Source: Lachnospiraceae bacterium
GTDB taxonomy: Bacteria > Bacillota > Clostridia > Lachnospirales > Lachnospiraceae
Length of the DNA stretch: 64,000 bases
Direction of reading: 5' to 3'
NCBI GenBank assembly: GCA_902363835.1
Contig: CABJBM010000024.1
Coordinates: forward strand, 34,849-98,848
The position numbers and the translations under genes were made by a program. Shown one piece after another: positions 18,587 to 27,421 of the stretch. The notes under the pieces were generated by a model. It saw only the letters and a program-made list of their open reading frames with translations. It searched no databases and had not been told where the DNA came from. Each line of letters starts with the position of its first letter. The stretch's first letter is position 1.

Positions 18587-19858
18587 ATGGAAAAGAGACC
18601 ATTTGTTACCAAAGAGAAGTTAGAAGAAATTGTAAAAGAATATCCAACGCCTTTTCATTTGTATGATGAAAAAGGGATCAGGGAGAATGCTCAGAAATTA
18701 AAAGAGGCGTTTTCCTGGAATAAAGGGTACCGGGAGTATTTTGCAGTAAAGGCCACGCCCAATCCGTTTATTCTGAATATTTTAAAAGATTACGGATGCG
18801 GAGCGGACTGCTCATCAATGACAGAGCTTATGATGTCCGATTGCCTGGGTTTTTCCGGTTCTGATATTATGTTTTCTTCCAACAATACACCTGCCGAGGA
18901 ATTCCAGTATGCGGATAAAATCGGTGGAATCATCAACCTGGATGACATCACTCACATTGAGTTTCTTAAAAAAGCCATCGGACATATTCCGGAGACCATC
19001 AGCTGCCGTTATAATCCGGGCGGCATATTTAAGATCAGCAACGATATCATGGATAATCCGGGGGATTCCAAATACGGGCTGACAACCGAGCAGATGTTTG
19101 AGGCGTTCCGCATATTAAAAGGCTATGGGGCCAAAAACTTCGGAATCCACGCATTCTTAGCCAGCAATACGGTGACCAATGAATATTATCCCCTTCTGGC
19201 CAAGGTGCTTTTTGAGCTGGCAGTCAAGCTTAAAAAGGAGACAGGAGCCCATATCTCCTTTATCAACTTATCAGGAGGGATCGGGATTCCTTACCGTCCG
19301 GGGCAGGAAGCAAACGATATTAAGGCCATTGGAGAAGGGGTCAGAGAGGTTTATGAAGAGATCCTGGTGCCGGAAGGAATGGGAGATGTGGCGATTTATA
19401 CGGAGCTTGGCCGCTTTATGCTTGGACCTTACGGCGGACTGGTCGCAAGGGCCATCCATGAAAAGCATACCCACAAGGAATACATCGGCGTGGATGCCTG
19501 CGCGGTGAATTTAATGAGGCCAGCCATGTACGGGGCCTATCATCATATTACTGTCATGGGAAAAGAAGGGGATGTGTGCAGCCATAAATACGATGTGGTG
19601 GGATCTCTTTGTGAAAATAATGACAAGTTTGCCATTGACAGAATGCTTCCGGAGATATCCAATGGTGATCTGCTTTTCATCCACGATACAGGTGCTCACG
19701 GTTATGCCATGGGATATAATTATAACGGTAAATTAAAGTCCGCGGAGCTTCTCTTAAAGGAAGACGGGTCTGTCCAGATGATCCGCAGGGCAGAAACTCC
19801 CAGGGATTATTTTGCTACGTTTGATTTCTGTGATGTGTTAAAGGACATAAAGTATTAA
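18587..19858 (+). CDS. lysA: Diaminopimelate decarboxylase
   Basis: A 423-residue PLP-dependent fold-type III (alanine-racemase-like barrel) decarboxylase that turns meso-diaminopimelate into L-lysine. The PLP lysine is in YFAVKATPNPFIL, the phosphate-binding glycine stretch in NLSGGIGIPY, and the substrate-binding ELGRFMLGPYG and DACAVNLMRPAMYGAYHH segments are present. The cysteine-containing C-terminal loop reads GSLCENNDKFA. It resembles the clostridial LysA-like branch rather than Bacillus LysA; carboxynorspermidine decarboxylase is the alternative but its neighbours are absent. AGGAGAG precedes the ATG at proper distance. It is a single gene with terminators on both sides. Confidence 0.88.
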   Translation: MEKRPFVTKEKLEEIVKEYPTPFHLYDEKGIRENAQKLKEAFSWNKGYREYFAVKATPNPFILNILKDYGCGADCSSMTELMMSDCLGFSGSDIMFSSNNTPAEEFQYADKIGGIINLDDITHIEFLKKAIGHIPETISCRYNPGGIFKISNDIMDNPGDSKYGLTTEQMFEAFRILKGYGAKNFGIHAFLASNTVTNEYYPLLAKVLFELAVKLKKETGAHISFINLSGGIGIPYRPGQEANDIKAIGEGVREVYEEILVPEGMGDVAIYTELGRFMLGPYGGLVARAIHEKHTHKEYIGVDACAVNLMRPAMYGAYHHITVMGKEGDVCSHKYDVVGSLCENNDKFAIDRMLPEISNGDLLFIHDTGAHGYAMGYNYNGKLKSAELLLKEDGSVQMIRRAETPRDYFATFDFCDVLKDIKY

Positions 19859-19878
19859 ATTTTTATAAAAATGTGTGA

Positions 19879-19929
19879 AAACAGGGGACAGGATTTCCGG
19901 GCGATCAGGAAGTCCTGTCCCCTGTTTTT
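19879..19929 (+). terminator. Terminator of lysA
   Basis: A 15-bp perfect stem (AAACAGGGGACAGGA at 19879-19893 with its complement at 19913-19927) ending in a T-run. The outer A/T pairs let it work in both directions. Confidence 0.9.
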
Positions 19930-19942
19930 CTCATCTAAACAG

Positions 19943-19979
19943 AAAAATCCCTGTGCCACATGACACAGGGGGGATTTTT
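19943..19979 (-). terminator. Terminator for the minus-strand M20 peptidase gene
   Basis: AAAAATCCCTGTG (19943-19955) pairs with CACAGGGGGGATTTTT (19964-19979) with a two-G bulge. Read on the minus strand it ends in ATTTTTCTGTTT. The 270 bases between here and the peptidase stop codon (20256) show no gene or further structure that I can support. Confidence 0.7.
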
Positions 19980-20255
19980 CTTAGGATTTTCGGATTTCAA
20001 AAAGGGTGAAAGGATAATTGATACATTGTGCATTTCTTATGTCATTAGTATAGCACACCGGCTCTAGAAAAGTTTGTATATTGTTTGAATAGATTATGAA
20101 GATTTTCTTAATTCAATCATTTCCCAGGAAAACCGGATGGAGCTGAAAAAGCAAAAGAATCAGAATTCCCATAAAATGAGATGTAAAAAAACTAACGGAT
20201 TTTTTACAATTAATAACATGAATATGGAGTCCATCTCCCTTGTGCCGGAAAAACT

Positions 20256-21416
20256 CTAAAACAGAATGGACCGCGCCAGCCTGGTGAGCACCTCCTGGCA
20301 CCGTATAATATCTTCGCAGGGAACAAATTCATCAGGCTTATGGGCCATCTCCAGATCACCGGGGCCATAGGACATGCAGTTGTGGTTGTGGAGTTTTCCC
20401 GCAATAACGGCGGTGTCCGTATAACCTGGGAAAAAGGTGACAGGAACCGGTTTTCCCGTTGTTTCCTCTGCAGCAGCCTTCAGGGCCTTTAATAAGGGGG
20501 AGCTTTCATCCTTTTCAATATAGGGCCTGTCCCCTGTGATGGTATAAGAGGCGGAGATTCCGGGGACTACCTGGACGGCTTCCCTGATAGCCTGCTCCAC
20601 CATGGAAACAGCAGCGGCCGTATCCGCAGGCGGTACCAGGCGCATGTCGATCCAGACCTTGCAGCGGTCCGGAACCACGTAGGGGCGGTACCCTCCCTCA
20701 ATTTGGCCGAATGTGACCGTGGATACGCCCAGATCCTCATGGGAGGGGCAGGCTGTGATCTGACGGCGTATGGAAGAAATGATCTCAGCCATGGCGGCAA
20801 TGGCGTCAGCCCCCTTCCAGGGAGTACTGGCATGGGCGGTCACTCCGGTAACCGTGATCTCAAACCAGGTGCGGCCTTTATGAGCTACCTGAATCTGCCC
20901 GTTGGTGGGTTCCGTATCCAGGACAAAACTATTTTCCGTCACCCATCCTTCCTTTATCACATCCTCCACGCCCCGCATGAAATCTTCTTCATCAACGGTT
21001 CCAATGAAAACAAAGGAATGCTTGGGAGTATTCCCTGATAAAACTTCCTCTGCCATGGCAGAAAAGGCGGAGAGGGCACAGGCCAGCCCGGATTTCATGT
21101 CACAGGCTCCCCGCCCGTAAATCTTTCCATCTATGACCTCAGCCCCAAAGGGGTCTTTTGTCCAGCCCTCTCCAATGGTCACTGTATCCATGTGGCAGAT
21201 ATAAACAAGGGCAGGGTCGTCCGTTTCACCCTGTATTTTTGCCATGATATTATAACGGCCGGGAAGGACCTCTTTTTTTATGACAGGCACGGACAGGGAA
21301 GAGATGTAGTCAAAAGTATATTCTCCAATTGTTTTTTCGTATGCACCGGGATCCGTACTGTCAATGCGGATCAGGTTCTGTGTCAGCAAAGTGGCATCGG
21401 ATCGATGATTCTCCAT
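20256..21416 (-). CDS. M20-family metallopeptidase (ArgE/DapE-like deacylase)
   Basis: A 386-residue cytoplasmic zinc amidohydrolase. Metal ligands are visible in YICHMDTV (His), YGRGACDMKSG (Asp) and the catalytic TVDEED pair; the dimerisation lid lies around residues 180-290 and the C-terminal His is in GPGDLEMAHKPDEF. Members remove acyl groups from N-acetylornithine, succinyl-diaminopimelate or dipeptides. The neighbourhood does not decide among them; lysA nearby is on the other strand, so a DapE role is only a thought. ATG at 21416 has a GTAAGGAG site, and a good promoter lies upstream. Confidence 0.88.
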   Translation of the reverse strand: MENHRSDATLLTQNLIRIDSTDPGAYEKTIGEYTFDYISSLSVPVIKKEVLPGRYNIMAKIQGETDDPALVYICHMDTVTIGEGWTKDPFGAEVIDGKIYGRGACDMKSGLACALSAFSAMAEEVLSGNTPKHSFVFIGTVDEEDFMRGVEDVIKEGWVTENSFVLDTEPTNGQIQVAHKGRTWFEITVTGVTAHASTPWKGADAIAAMAEIISSIRRQITACPSHEDLGVSTVTFGQIEGGYRPYVVPDRCKVWIDMRLVPPADTAAAVSMVEQAIREAVQVVPGISASYTITGDRPYIEKDESSPLLKALKAAAEETTGKPVPVTFFPGYTDTAVIAGKLHNHNCMSYGPGDLEMAHKPDEFVPCEDIIRCQEVLTRLARSILF

Positions 21417-21449
21417 GATGATAATCTCCTTACTTATTGTTTTATTTCC

Positions 21450-21478
21450 ATTATAGGAACGGACCGGCAGAAAGTAAA
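21450..21478 (-). promoter_or_regulatory. Promoter of the M20 peptidase gene
   Basis: On the minus strand, -35 TTTACT (21478-21473), 17 bases, and a perfect -10 TATAAT (21455-21450). The leader is about 27 bases. Confidence 0.7.
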
Positions 21479-21578
21479 TGATATTTCAGTTAAAAATCTT
21501 CTTTTGTATTTTCAGGGAAAAGAAACCACAGGAGCCATACCGGAATATCTTAATAAAAAAGGAATCAGGTAATGGACT

Positions 21579-22469
21579 GTGAATCATGTAAGAGAAGCAA
21601 TACACTGTGAGGCGGCCCATGGCATGGGCTATACAGGACGTGGAGTAGGAGTTGCAGTTCTCGATACGGGGATTTATCTTCATGAGGACTTTGAACATAG
21701 AGTGGCGGCTTTTGTAGACATTGTGCACCGCAGAAGGGATACCTATGACGACAATGGTCATGGGACCCATATTTCCGGAATCATCGGAGGAAACGGCAGT
21801 GCTTCCGACGGAATGTATATGGGTGTTGCACCGGAATGTCATATCATTATGCTGAAGGTTTTAGATAAAAAAGGGAATGGCTATGCTTCCGATGTGCTGG
21901 CCGGACTGAAATGGATCCGGGACAACAGGGAAAGGTATGGGATCAGGATCGTAAATATATCCGTTGGTTCCTTTTCGAAAAAAGGGATGACAGAAAATTC
22001 TGTCCTTGTGCGGGGAGTAAATGCTGCATGGGATGACGGGCTGGTGGTCTGCGTGGCTGCCGGAAATATGGGGCCGGGCATGAATACCATCACAACTCCG
22101 GGGATCAGCCGGAAAGTGATTACCGTAGGGTGCTCCGATGATTATAAAGAGGTCAATGTCATGGGAAACCGGATGATCGATTATTCCGGAAGAGGCCCTA
22201 CCGGCGCCTGCATCTGCAAGCCGGAAATCATTGCTCCGGGTGCAGGGATCATGAGCTGTGCCAATGAAGCGGGGCAGTATTTTCCCAAAAGCGGAACCTC
22301 TATGTCAACGCCCCTGGTGTCAGGGGCGATTGCGCTTCTCCTTCAGAAATACCCCTATATGAGCAACCGGGACGTAAAGCTGATGCTCAGGGAGCGGGCA
22401 GTGGATTTAGGGCTTCCCATGAACCAGCAGGGCTGGGGGATGCTTGATGTAGAAAAGCTGCTTTCGTAG
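21579..22469 (+). CDS. Subtilisin-like serine protease (S8), no signal peptide
   Basis: A 296-residue S8 peptidase with the full catalytic triad: Asp29 in AVLDTGIY, His61 in DDNGHGTHISG, and Ser in the KSGTSMSTP motif near residue 247, plus the oxyanion Asn in CVAAGNMGPG. There is no signal peptide or propeptide, as in intracellular clostridial subtilases that trim cytoplasmic or spore proteins. The only start in frame is GTG 21579 (a stop lies at 21570); GGAATCAGG nearby is a weak site. A 31-codon frame ends at that stop (ATG 21478), which I treat as chance. Followed by a terminator at 22487. Confidence 0.88.
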   Translation: MNHVREAIHCEAAHGMGYTGRGVGVAVLDTGIYLHEDFEHRVAAFVDIVHRRRDTYDDNGHGTHISGIIGGNGSASDGMYMGVAPECHIIMLKVLDKKGNGYASDVLAGLKWIRDNRERYGIRIVNISVGSFSKKGMTENSVLVRGVNAAWDDGLVVCVAAGNMGPGMNTITTPGISRKVITVGCSDDYKEVNVMGNRMIDYSGRGPTGACICKPEIIAPGAGIMSCANEAGQYFPKSGTSMSTPLVSGAIALLLQKYPYMSNRDVKLMLRERAVDLGLPMNQQGWGMLDVEKLLS

Positions 22470-22486
22470 AAAAATAAAATTATATT

Positions 22487-22526
22487 CCGGGCCGTTGCAG
22501 ACAGGAGCTGGAGCGGCCCGGTTTTT
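22487..22526 (+). terminator. Terminator of the S8 protease gene
   Basis: CCGGGCCG (22487-22494) pairs with CGGCCCGG (22514-22521), then TTTTT. Downstream, the 200 bases before the recA promoter hold a perfect GGAAGGCGG/CCGCCTTCC palindrome (22600-22618) without a T-run. Confidence 0.85.
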
Positions 22527-22731
22527 AAGAAAGAAAATCAGGTAATTGTGAAAGGGAGGGTTGCGGATGCAGCCCTCTTATGTTATAGTAAATCTGCACG
22601 GAAGGCGGTCCGCCTTCCATTCCATTCAGTTTCAGGCGTTTCGCCGCCATTTCCCTAAAGACAAGAATTTATTTTCAGCCGGACAGGCCAGGAGTGTGAT
22701 GCATATTGGACTTAGAAGTATAAAAATCTGG

Positions 22732-22760
22732 TTGACATTTTCCCGGAAGTATACTATGAT
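22732..22760 (+). promoter_or_regulatory. recA promoter
   Basis: TTGACA at 22732-22737, a 17-base spacer, and TATGAT at 22755-22760. The start is expected near 22767, a few bases before the LexA box. Confidence 0.88.
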
Positions 22761-22774
22761 TATAAATAGAAAAA

Positions 22775-22786
22775 GAACATTTGTTC
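22775..22786 (+). promoter_or_regulatory. LexA (SOS) box of recA
   Basis: GAACATTTGTTC matches the gram-positive LexA/DinR consensus GAAC-N4-GTTC exactly. It lies just past the predicted start of transcription and before the ribosome binding site CGGAGG (22791), where bound LexA would block recA transcription until DNA damage. Confidence 0.9.
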
Positions 22787-22801
22787 GTATCGGAGGATAA
22801 C

Positions 22802-23896
22802 ATGAATAAAGATGATAAGCTGAAGGCACTTGATGCCGCCCTCACTCAGATAGAAAAGGCATATGGAAAAGGCTCTGTTATGAAGCTGGGGGATTCTGGC
22901 ACCAATATGAACGTGGAAACCATACCTACAGGGGCACTGAGCCTTGATATTGCCCTTGGCCTTGGAGGAATCCCCAAGGGAAGGGTCGTGGAGATTTACG
23001 GACCGGAATCCAGCGGTAAGACCACCGTTGCATTACATATGATTGCAGAGGTACAAAAGAGAGGTGGTATCGCAGGCTTTATTGATGCGGAACACGCCCT
23101 TGATCCTGTTTATGCCAAGAGCATTGGAGTGGATATTGACAACCTTTATATTTCCCAGCCGGATAACGGGGAACAGGCATTGGAGATCACGGAAACCATG
23201 GTACGTTCCGGAGCAGTGGACATTGTGATCGTGGACTCAGTTGCAGCCCTTGTGCCAAAGGCCGAGATCGAAGGGGATATGGGCGATTCCCATGTAGGAC
23301 TTCAGGCCCGCCTCATGTCCCAGGCCCTTAGAAAGCTGACAGCCATTATCAGCAAGTCCAACTGTATTGTTCTCTTCATTAACCAGCTTCGTGAGAAGGT
23401 GGGTGTAATGTTTGGAAGCCCTGAGACCACCACAGGAGGACGTGCCCTTAAGTTCTACGCATCTGTCCGCCTGGACATCCGTAAGATCGAGACCTTAAAG
23501 CAGGGCGGAGACATGGTAGGAAACCGGGTCCGTGTAAAGGTTGTAAAGAATAAAATTGCGCCGCCGTTTAAAGAAGCGGAATTTGATATCATGTTTGGCA
23601 GGGGCATTTCCAAGGAAGGGGATATCCTGGATCTGGCCGTAAAAGAGAATATCGTGGAAAAGAGCGGAGCATGGTTTGCTTATAATAATGTGAAGATCGG
23701 CCAGGGACGTGAGAATGCAAAGACTTATTTTCAGGATAATCCGGCTGTTTGCCTGGAGGTTGAAAATAAGGTTCGTGTAAAGTACGGGCTTCATGAAGAA
23801 GCCAGCGCAGCACCGGAGAATGCAGGCGGGGCGGCAGTAAAGGAAAGCAAGAGGATCAAGCCGGAAGAAAGTAAGGAAGAAGCTTCCAAGGAGTGA
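22802..23896 (+). CDS. recA: Recombinase RecA
   Basis: A 364-residue RecA that forms the ATP-dependent filament for strand exchange and stimulates LexA cleavage. Walker [10 protein letters not shown] and the MAW-type loop (here [20 protein letters not shown] at the N-terminus) are typical; DNA-binding loops L1 ([12 protein letters not shown]) and L2 ([24 protein letters not shown]) are complete. ATG 22802 with CGGAGG six bases ahead is the right start; the frame is open to 22781, which overlaps the LexA box. The C-terminus ends in an acidic/Lys-rich tail. recX follows 65 bases downstream. Confidence 0.98.
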   Translation: MNKDDKLKALDAALTQIEKAYGKGSVMKLGDSGTNMNVETIPTGALSLDIALGLGGIPKGRVVEIYGPESSGKTTVALHMIAEVQKRGGIAGFIDAEHALDPVYAKSIGVDIDNLYISQPDNGEQALEITETMVRSGAVDIVIVDSVAALVPKAEIEGDMGDSHVGLQARLMSQALRKLTAIISKSNCIVLFINQLREKVGVMFGSPETTTGGRALKFYASVRLDIRKIETLKQGGDMVGNRVRVKVVKNKIAPPFKEAEFDIMFGRGISKEGDILDLAVKENIVEKSGAWFAYNNVKIGQGRENAKTYFQDNPAVCLEVENKVRVKYGLHEEASAAPENAGGAAVKESKRIKPEESKEEASKE

Positions 23897-23961
23897 TTCT
23901 TCTGAGGATTTAGCCGCCAGATTCAAAAAGGCCGGAAAAATAGAAAAAATAAGGGGCATAT

Positions 23962-24570
23962 ATGACAGTTACAGAGATTGTGCCTTTCGATAAACGCAGG
24001 AGTAAAGTCATTCTGGAGGATGACTTTACTCTTGTCCTTTATCGCGGGGAAATTAAAAGATTCGGGATCGAGGAAGGAAAGCCGCTTTCAGAGGAGACTT
24101 ATCAGGAGATCCTTCAGGAGGTTTTGTTAAAAAGGGCCAGAGAACGGGTCCTTTTCCTCTTAAAATCCTCAGATAAGACGGAACAGGAACTGAGACGGAA
24201 ATTAAAAGACGGAGGATATCCAAAAGAAGCGGTTGATTACGCCATAAATTTTGTAAAGGAACACCGTTTTATCAATGACCAGGACTATGGACGCAGGTAT
24301 GTGGAGTTCAATTCGGAGCGGAAAAGTGAAAGGCAGATTCAGTATGAGCTGCAAAAAAAAGGGCTGGACAAAGAGGTGATCCAGGAAATCCTTAAAGAAC
24401 AGCCGGTGGATGAGGAGGCCCAGATACAGGCCTATGTAAAAAAGAAACGTTTACAGCCGGAAGAGATGGACTTTAAGGAAAGACACAAGGTAATGGCGGC
24501 TTTGGGAAGAAAGGGATTTTCCTATGAAGCAATAAGCCGTGTTTTAGGCGGTTTTTACGATGATAACTGA
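23962..24570 (+). CDS. recX: Regulatory protein RecX
   Basis: A 202-residue RecX, which binds RecA filaments and limits their growth. Three-helix RecX repeats are seen from about residue 55 on (RARERVLFLLKSSDKTEQELRRKLKDGGYP; RYVEFNSERKSERQIQYELQKKG), preceded by an N-terminal 50-residue domain as in Firmicutes. The gene follows recA in the usual order and probably belongs to the SOS transcript, as no terminator is seen between them. AAGGGGCATAT precedes the ATG. Confidence 0.93.
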   Translation: MTVTEIVPFDKRRSKVILEDDFTLVLYRGEIKRFGIEEGKPLSEETYQEILQEVLLKRARERVLFLLKSSDKTEQELRRKLKDGGYPKEAVDYAINFVKEHRFINDQDYGRRYVEFNSERKSERQIQYELQKKGLDKEVIQEILKEQPVDEEAQIQAYVKKKRLQPEEMDFKERHKVMAALGRKGFSYEAISRVLGGFYDDN

Positions 24571-24616
24571 CAACGGGAAAATGTGTATAAGTATACTGGA
24601 AACAGGGGCGAAATAC

Positions 24617-24645
24617 TTGACATAATGTATAAAACAGTTTAAAAT
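24617..24645 (+). promoter_or_regulatory. rny promoter
   Basis: TTGACA at 24617-24622, 17 bases, and TAAAAT at 24640-24645. The leader to the GTG start is about 43 bases. Confidence 0.85.
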
Positions 24646-24694
24646 TGTAGTGTTGTATTGTTGTACAATGAAAATCTAATAAGGAGGTGCTCCT

Positions 24695-26254
24695 GTGTCA
24701 GTATCAGTATTCACGGCTGCATTGATTGCAATCGTCGCATCAGTAGTAGTTGCTTTTATTGCCTGGTCTGCTGCCATCACGTATCGTAAGAACACTTACG
24801 AAAGCAAAATTGGCTCTGCAGAAGAAAAATCCCGGGAAATAATAGATGAAGCATTAAAGACCGCTGAGACAAAGAAGCGTGAAGCTCTCCTTGAGGCAAA
24901 AGAAGAGTCTTTAAAGACTAAGAATGAACTGGAGAAGGAAACCAGGGAAAGAAGAGCTGAGCTTCAACGTTATGAAAGAAGAGTATTAAACAAGGAAGAA
25001 AACTTGGACAAGAAGTCCGAGGCTATGGAAAAACGAGAAGCAGGTCTGGCTGCTCGAGAGGACGCCCTGAATAAGAGAAATGCCGAAGTGGAATCTCTCT
25101 ATGAGAAAGGCATTCAGGAACTGGAAAAAATTTCCGGGCTTACCTCCGAACAGGCAAAAGAATATCTTTTAAAATCTGTTGAAGATGATGTAAAACATGA
25201 CACTGCGAAATTAATTAAGGAACTTGACAACAAAGCAAAAGAAGAAGCCGAGAAAAAGGCAAGGGAATATGTGGTGACAGCCATCCAAAGATGCGCTGCG
25301 GACCACGTGGCAGAAACCACGGTTTCAGTCGTGCAGCTTCCCAACGATGAGATGAAAGGCAGAATCATCGGAAGGGAAGGCCGTAACATCCGCACGTTAG
25401 AAACCCTTACGGGAGTGGAGCTTATTATTGACGATACCCCGGAGGCAGTTGTATTATCCGGATTTGATCCGGTTCGTAGAGAAGTAGCCAGAATCGCGTT
25501 GGAACGCCTTATTGTTGATGGCCGCATTCATCCGGCAAGAATTGAAGAGATGGTGGAAAAGGCACAAAAAGAGGTAGAAACCAATATGCGTGAAGAAGGA
25601 GAAGCCGCTGCCCTTGAAGTGGGCATTCACGGACTTCATCCGGAACTCATCAGATTGCTTGGCAAACTGAGATACAGGACAAGCTACGGACAGAATGCCT
25701 TAAAGCATTCCATTGAGGTGGCCCAATTGTCAGGGCTGTTAGCTGGAGAGATCGGCCTTGATATTCGTATGGCCAAACGCGCCGGTTTACTACATGACAT
25801 CGGAAAAGCCGTTGACCATGAGATGGAAGGTTCCCATATTCAGTTGGGTGTTGAGTTGTGTAAGAAGTATAAGGAATCCCCAATCGTGCTGAACACTGTG
25901 GAATCTCATCATGGCGATGTTGAACCACAGAGCCTTATCGCTTGTATTGTTCAGGCAGCGGACACTATTTCTGCGGCAAGACCTGGAGCAAGAAGAGAGA
26001 CTCTGGAGACATATACAAACAGATTAAAACAGTTAGAAGATATTACCAACTCCTTTAAGGGAGTGGACAAGTCATTTGCCATTCAGGCAGGACGCGAAGT
26101 TCGGATTATGGTTGTTCCGGAACAGATTAACGATGATGACATGGTGCTTTTAGCCCGTGATATTTCAAAGAAGATTGAAGAATCCCTGGAGTACCCGGGA
26201 CAGATCAAGGTTAACGTGATCAGGGAGTCCAGAGTTACAGATTACGCGAAATAA
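24695..26254 (+). CDS. rny: Ribonuclease Y
   Basis: A 519-residue membrane-anchored endoribonuclease that starts mRNA decay in Firmicutes. One N-terminal membrane helix (residues about 5-27) is followed by a long charged coiled coil (30-195), a KH RNA-binding domain ([17 protein letters not shown]), and the HD metal-dependent catalytic domain ([29 protein letters not shown]). The start is GTG 24695 behind a near-perfect AAGGAGGTG site. It has its own promoter and a strong terminator at 26274. Confidence 0.97.
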   Translation: MSVSVFTAALIAIVASVVVAFIAWSAAITYRKNTYESKIGSAEEKSREIIDEALKTAETKKREALLEAKEESLKTKNELEKETRERRAELQRYERRVLNKEENLDKKSEAMEKREAGLAAREDALNKRNAEVESLYEKGIQELEKISGLTSEQAKEYLLKSVEDDVKHDTAKLIKELDNKAKEEAEKKAREYVVTAIQRCAADHVAETTVSVVQLPNDEMKGRIIGREGRNIRTLETLTGVELIIDDTPEAVVLSGFDPVRREVARIALERLIVDGRIHPARIEEMVEKAQKEVETNMREEGEAAALEVGIHGLHPELIRLLGKLRYRTSYGQNALKHSIEVAQLSGLLAGEIGLDIRMAKRAGLLHDIGKAVDHEMEGSHIQLGVELCKKYKESPIVLNTVESHHGDVEPQSLIACIVQAADTISAARPGARRETLETYTNRLKQLEDITNSFKGVDKSFAIQAGREVRIMVVPEQINDDDMVLLARDISKKIEESLEYPGQIKVNVIRESRVTDYAK

Positions 26255-26273
26255 TTATTCAAAATGAAGAGAT

Positions 26274-26329
26274 AAATGCCCTAAAACCGTAAAAAGCTAG
26301 TATTTGTACGGGGTTAGGGCATTTTTTTT
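26274..26329 (+). terminator. rny terminator
   Basis: AAATGCCCTAA and CCGTA pair with TACGG and TTAGGGCATTT, followed by eight T. The left arm resembles that of the hairpin before the D,D-carboxypeptidase gene (34776). The 190 bases to the next gene contain TTGACG- and TTGACA-like -35 elements without convincing -10 partners. Confidence 0.92.
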
Positions 26330-26518
26330 CTTCTCTATAAATTATGGGAAATAATGGTATCAATTGACGAGGGATCATAAGATATTTTATTTTGTATTGT
26401 GATTGATTTTGCAGGAGATTTCAAGGGAGTGCTTCGGATTTTCCTTCTCTTTTCTTGACAGGGCAGCTTTCCTTAGTTTAAGCTAGAGTTATATAAAAAG
26501 TATGAAGTAGGAGAACAC

Positions 26519-27337
26519 ATGAAAAAGGTAAATTATCACACGCACACAGAGTATTGCAGACATGCCGGCGGCAGGGCGGAGGAGTATGCCGCCGCTGCAC
26601 GGGCTGAGGGACTTTCCATTCTTGGCTTTTCAGACCATATGCCCTTTCCTGGAGATCCCTTCGGCTACCGAATGAATTATGAGGAAATAGAAGATTATTA
26701 CAGCGACATTCGCCGGATAAAAGCGGCCTGCCTGCCCTCACCTTCCAACGCCAACCCTGCCGGAGAGAGGAGGATTGAGATGGAAGTATTCTGTGGTTTC
26801 GAGGGTGAGTATATCCGGGGAAAAGAACCTTACTATGAGTCTCTTCTTACAGGAGGTGACTGTGATTATCTCATATTGGGGCAGCACATGTTTTTGGACC
26901 GGAACGGTCAGCTTCGTAATTCCGGGGAGATGCACGGGACAAAAGATTACATCCATTATTTTGATAGCCTGATCGAAGGGATGAAAACCGGATATTTCCG
27001 GCTGATAGCCCATCCGGATCTTGTATTTATCAACCCCTTTGCCTGGGATATTGAGTGTGAAAGGGCATGTGACAGGTTCTTTGAAGCGGCCGGAGCAGGG
27101 GATTATATCCTTGAATACAATGCCAACGGGTACCGCCGGGGCATTCATTCCTTTGAGGATGGGCCAAGACTTCAGTATCCCCATGAAAAATTTTGGAAAA
27201 AGGCGGCTGAACTGAATCTGCGTGCAGTGGTTGGCTCTGACTGTCACGAACCTTCACAAATGTATGACAGCTATGTAAAAAAGGCATATGAAGACGCGGC
27301 AGCCCTTTCTTTAAATATAATTACAGAGCTTTTTTAA
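26519..27337 (+). CDS. Histidinol-phosphatase-type PHP phosphoesterase
   Basis: A 272-residue PHP-domain metallo-phosphatase of the HisJ/HisK family that would release phosphate from L-histidinol phosphate. Metal-binding motifs: NYHTHTEYCRHA at the start, GFSDHMPF, the ligand Glu in GFEGEYI, the IAHPDLVF block and GSDCHEPSQ near the end. ATG 26519 follows a TAGGAGAA site. No other histidine genes are nearby, and PHP enzymes can act on other phosphomonoesters, so the substrate is a family-level assignment. Confidence 0.82.
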   Translation: MKKVNYHTHTEYCRHAGGRAEEYAAAARAEGLSILGFSDHMPFPGDPFGYRMNYEEIEDYYSDIRRIKAACLPSPSNANPAGERRIEMEVFCGFEGEYIRGKEPYYESLLTGGDCDYLILGQHMFLDRNGQLRNSGEMHGTKDYIHYFDSLIEGMKTGYFRLIAHPDLVFINPFAWDIECERACDRFFEAAGAGDYILEYNANGYRRGIHSFEDGPRLQYPHEKFWKKAAELNLRAVVGSDCHEPSQMYDSYVKKAYEDAAALSLNIITELF

Positions 27338-27421
27338 AAGGTAAACGAAAAGTATATCAACGGGTCAGATAAAAGGTCAGGTAAAAGATTTGACGAAAGA
27401 TACCGGAATAGAGGGAATCCC

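Noticed and set aside
22567..22800. A 78-codon open frame with a GGGAGGG site ending just before recA
   Set aside because: It runs through the recA promoter and LexA box, so it cannot be on the recA mRNA in full, and its residues (many Arg, Phe, Ser) look like translated non-coding DNA.
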